Shown here piece after piece: positions 63,101-64,000 of a DNA stretch of 64,000 nt. This stretch comes from Sphingobacterium sp. SGR-19 (lineage in GTDB: Bacteria; Bacteroidota; Bacteroidia; Sphingobacteriales; Sphingobacteriaceae): positions 124,001-188,000 of the forward strand of contig NZ_JAAKGS010000001.1 in the NCBI RefSeq assembly GCF_011043555.1. Reading direction: 5' to 3'. Under the pieces are notes generated by a model. The model saw nothing but the letters and a program-made list of their open reading frames with translations, was not told where the DNA came from and made no database searches. A program made the position numbers and the translations under genes. Positions within the stretch are counted from its first letter, which is position 1. Every line of letters starts with the position of its first letter.

Positions 63101-63955
63101 ATGAAGAAGTACATGTCTCTCGTGCTGTTTGCACACAGCATCTTTGCATTGCCCTTTGCCATTATCGGTTTCTTTTTAGCTATACAAACTACAGCGCACG
63201 GCTTTGATTGGAAAAAGCTATTGCTGATGCTGGTGTGCATGGTAACCGCCCGGAACGCAGCGATGGCATTTAATCGTTTTTTAGACCGTGATATTGATGC
63301 CATAAATCCCCGTACGGCCATGCGCGATATTCCGGCCGGAAAAATTTCCGCCAATAGCGCCTTGACATTTACCATTGTCAATTGCTTGATTTTTATAGCA
63401 GCAACCTATTTCATCAATACACTGTGTTTCTATTTATCGCCTGTTGCTTTGTTTGTCGTATTGTTTTATAGCTATACAAAACGATTCACACCTTTGTGCC
63501 ATATTGTATTGGGAGTTGGGTTGGGCTTGTCACCCATAGGAGCGTATTTGGTCGTAACCAACCAATTCGATATCGTACCGATATTCTACGGCATCGCCGT
63601 CATGTGCTGGTCCGGCGGATTTGATATTATCTATGCCTTGCAAGATGAGGAATTCGATAAAGCAAATGGCCTGAACTCTATTCCCGCCTATTTCGGTGCA
63701 AAAAAAGCATTGCGCATTTCGGAAATGCTGCATGTTCTCTCCTTCGTATTTGTACTACTTCCAGCATTCTATATGCCTGTGGGTTGGCTTTATTATTTTG
63801 GGGTTGCATTTTATGGATTTCTATTGGTATATCAACACCGTATTGTTAGCCCCACGGATCTAAGCCGTGTAAATAGAGCGTTTATGACGACCAATGGCGT
63901 AGCTTCCGTGATATTTGCAGCGTTTTATTTATTGGATATTGTTTTCCTGCGTTAG
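63101..63955 (+). CDS. UbiA-family prenyltransferase (MqnP-like / 4-hydroxybenzoate polyprenyltransferase)
   Basis: A 284-residue membrane prenyltransferase with about eight helices. The first Asp-rich motif is ARNAAMAFNRFLDRDIDAINPRTAMRDIPAG (about residues 47-77, NRxxDxxxD plus NPRT) and the second is ALQDEEFDKANGLNSIP (about 184). The extended NPRT-R-IPAG signature is that of the MqnP/UbiA-like group used in menaquinone synthesis by the futalosine route, rather than classical MenA; which quinone pathway operates cannot be seen here. It follows engB with a 2-bp gap. Confidence 0.85.
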   Translation: MKKYMSLVLFAHSIFALPFAIIGFFLAIQTTAHGFDWKKLLLMLVCMVTARNAAMAFNRFLDRDIDAINPRTAMRDIPAGKISANSALTFTIVNCLIFIAATYFINTLCFYLSPVALFVVLFYSYTKRFTPLCHIVLGVGLGLSPIGAYLVVTNQFDIVPIFYGIAVMCWSGGFDIIYALQDEEFDKANGLNSIPAYFGAKKALRISEMLHVLSFVFVLLPAFYMPVGWLYYFGVAFYGFLLVYQHRIVSPTDLSRVNRAFMTTNGVASVIFAAFYLLDIVFLR

Positions 63956-64000
63956 GAGACACTGCACAAATCGAAGAACAAACTACGAATTATTATTATC

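Overview
The window reads as chromosomal DNA of a Bacteroidota bacterium, most likely a Sphingobacteriaceae member (Sphingobacterium/Pedobacter/Parapedobacter-like). Supporting signs are two SusC/SusD outer-membrane pairs, a one-protein hybrid two-component regulator with an AraC output domain, several TAnnTTTG-type -7 promoter boxes, families typical of the phylum (DUF3098, DUF4230, DUF4256, DUF4268, SatD/DUF3307) and moderate GC. I see no rRNA, insertion sequence, prophage or CRISPR array. There are two tRNA genes, Ala-GGC and His-GTG.

Layout. 1-9401 is a minus-strand glycan-utilisation locus: a beta-propeller/LuxR-type regulator, SusC, SusD, a GH144-like (beta-1,2-glucanase family) lipoprotein and the start of a sulfatase. 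9727-14277 holds ispE on plus and, convergent with it, a housekeeping run ftsX - DUF3098 - uppP - truB - ribF. 14480-18749 carries leuS, then a SatD-family gene translationally coupled to a DUF3307 membrane-protein gene and preceded by a striking operator array. 18741-28000 is a mixture of cutC, an asparaginase, an aminotransferase, a symporter, a lipocalin, tRNA-Ala, alkaline phosphatase, ssb, a zinc-ribbon protein and a DUF4230 protein. 28189-36764 has dnaE with an N-terminal proofreading domain, thioredoxin, a DUF4256 protein, an SMP-30-like lipoprotein and htpG.

36799-51333 is a complete fructan-utilisation locus: a hybrid sensor with a periplasmic sugar-binding domain, divergent from MFS transporter - fructokinase - SusC - SusD - surface glycan-binding lipoprotein - two GH32 enzymes. 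Its content resembles the Bacteroides thetaiotaomicron fructan locus (BT1754-BT1765), so the expected flow is surface capture, GH32 hydrolysis, fructose uptake by the MFS protein and phosphorylation by the kinase, with fructose sensed in the periplasm. 51347-54286 is a small accessory patch (two hypotheticals, non-coding hairpins, an AraC regulator). 54394-63955 returns to tRNA-His, an ABC exporter, a CvpA-CAP fusion, SDR, pckA, an Lrp-type regulator, a cupin, engB and a UbiA-family prenyltransferase.

The best candidate for something undescribed is the SatD/DUF3307 module at 17293-18749. Four inverted repeats sit at exactly 28-bp intervals over the promoter. The first gene looks like a nucleotide-cyclase-like domain fused to a helix-turn-helix. 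The second is a membrane protein with four i/i+4 His/Asp pairs. Secondary candidates are a helically phased 10-bp repeat array at 26521-26560, a recurring leader-plus-terminator element around the DUF4230 gene, and a structured leader before ispE. These functional proposals are inference from sequence only.
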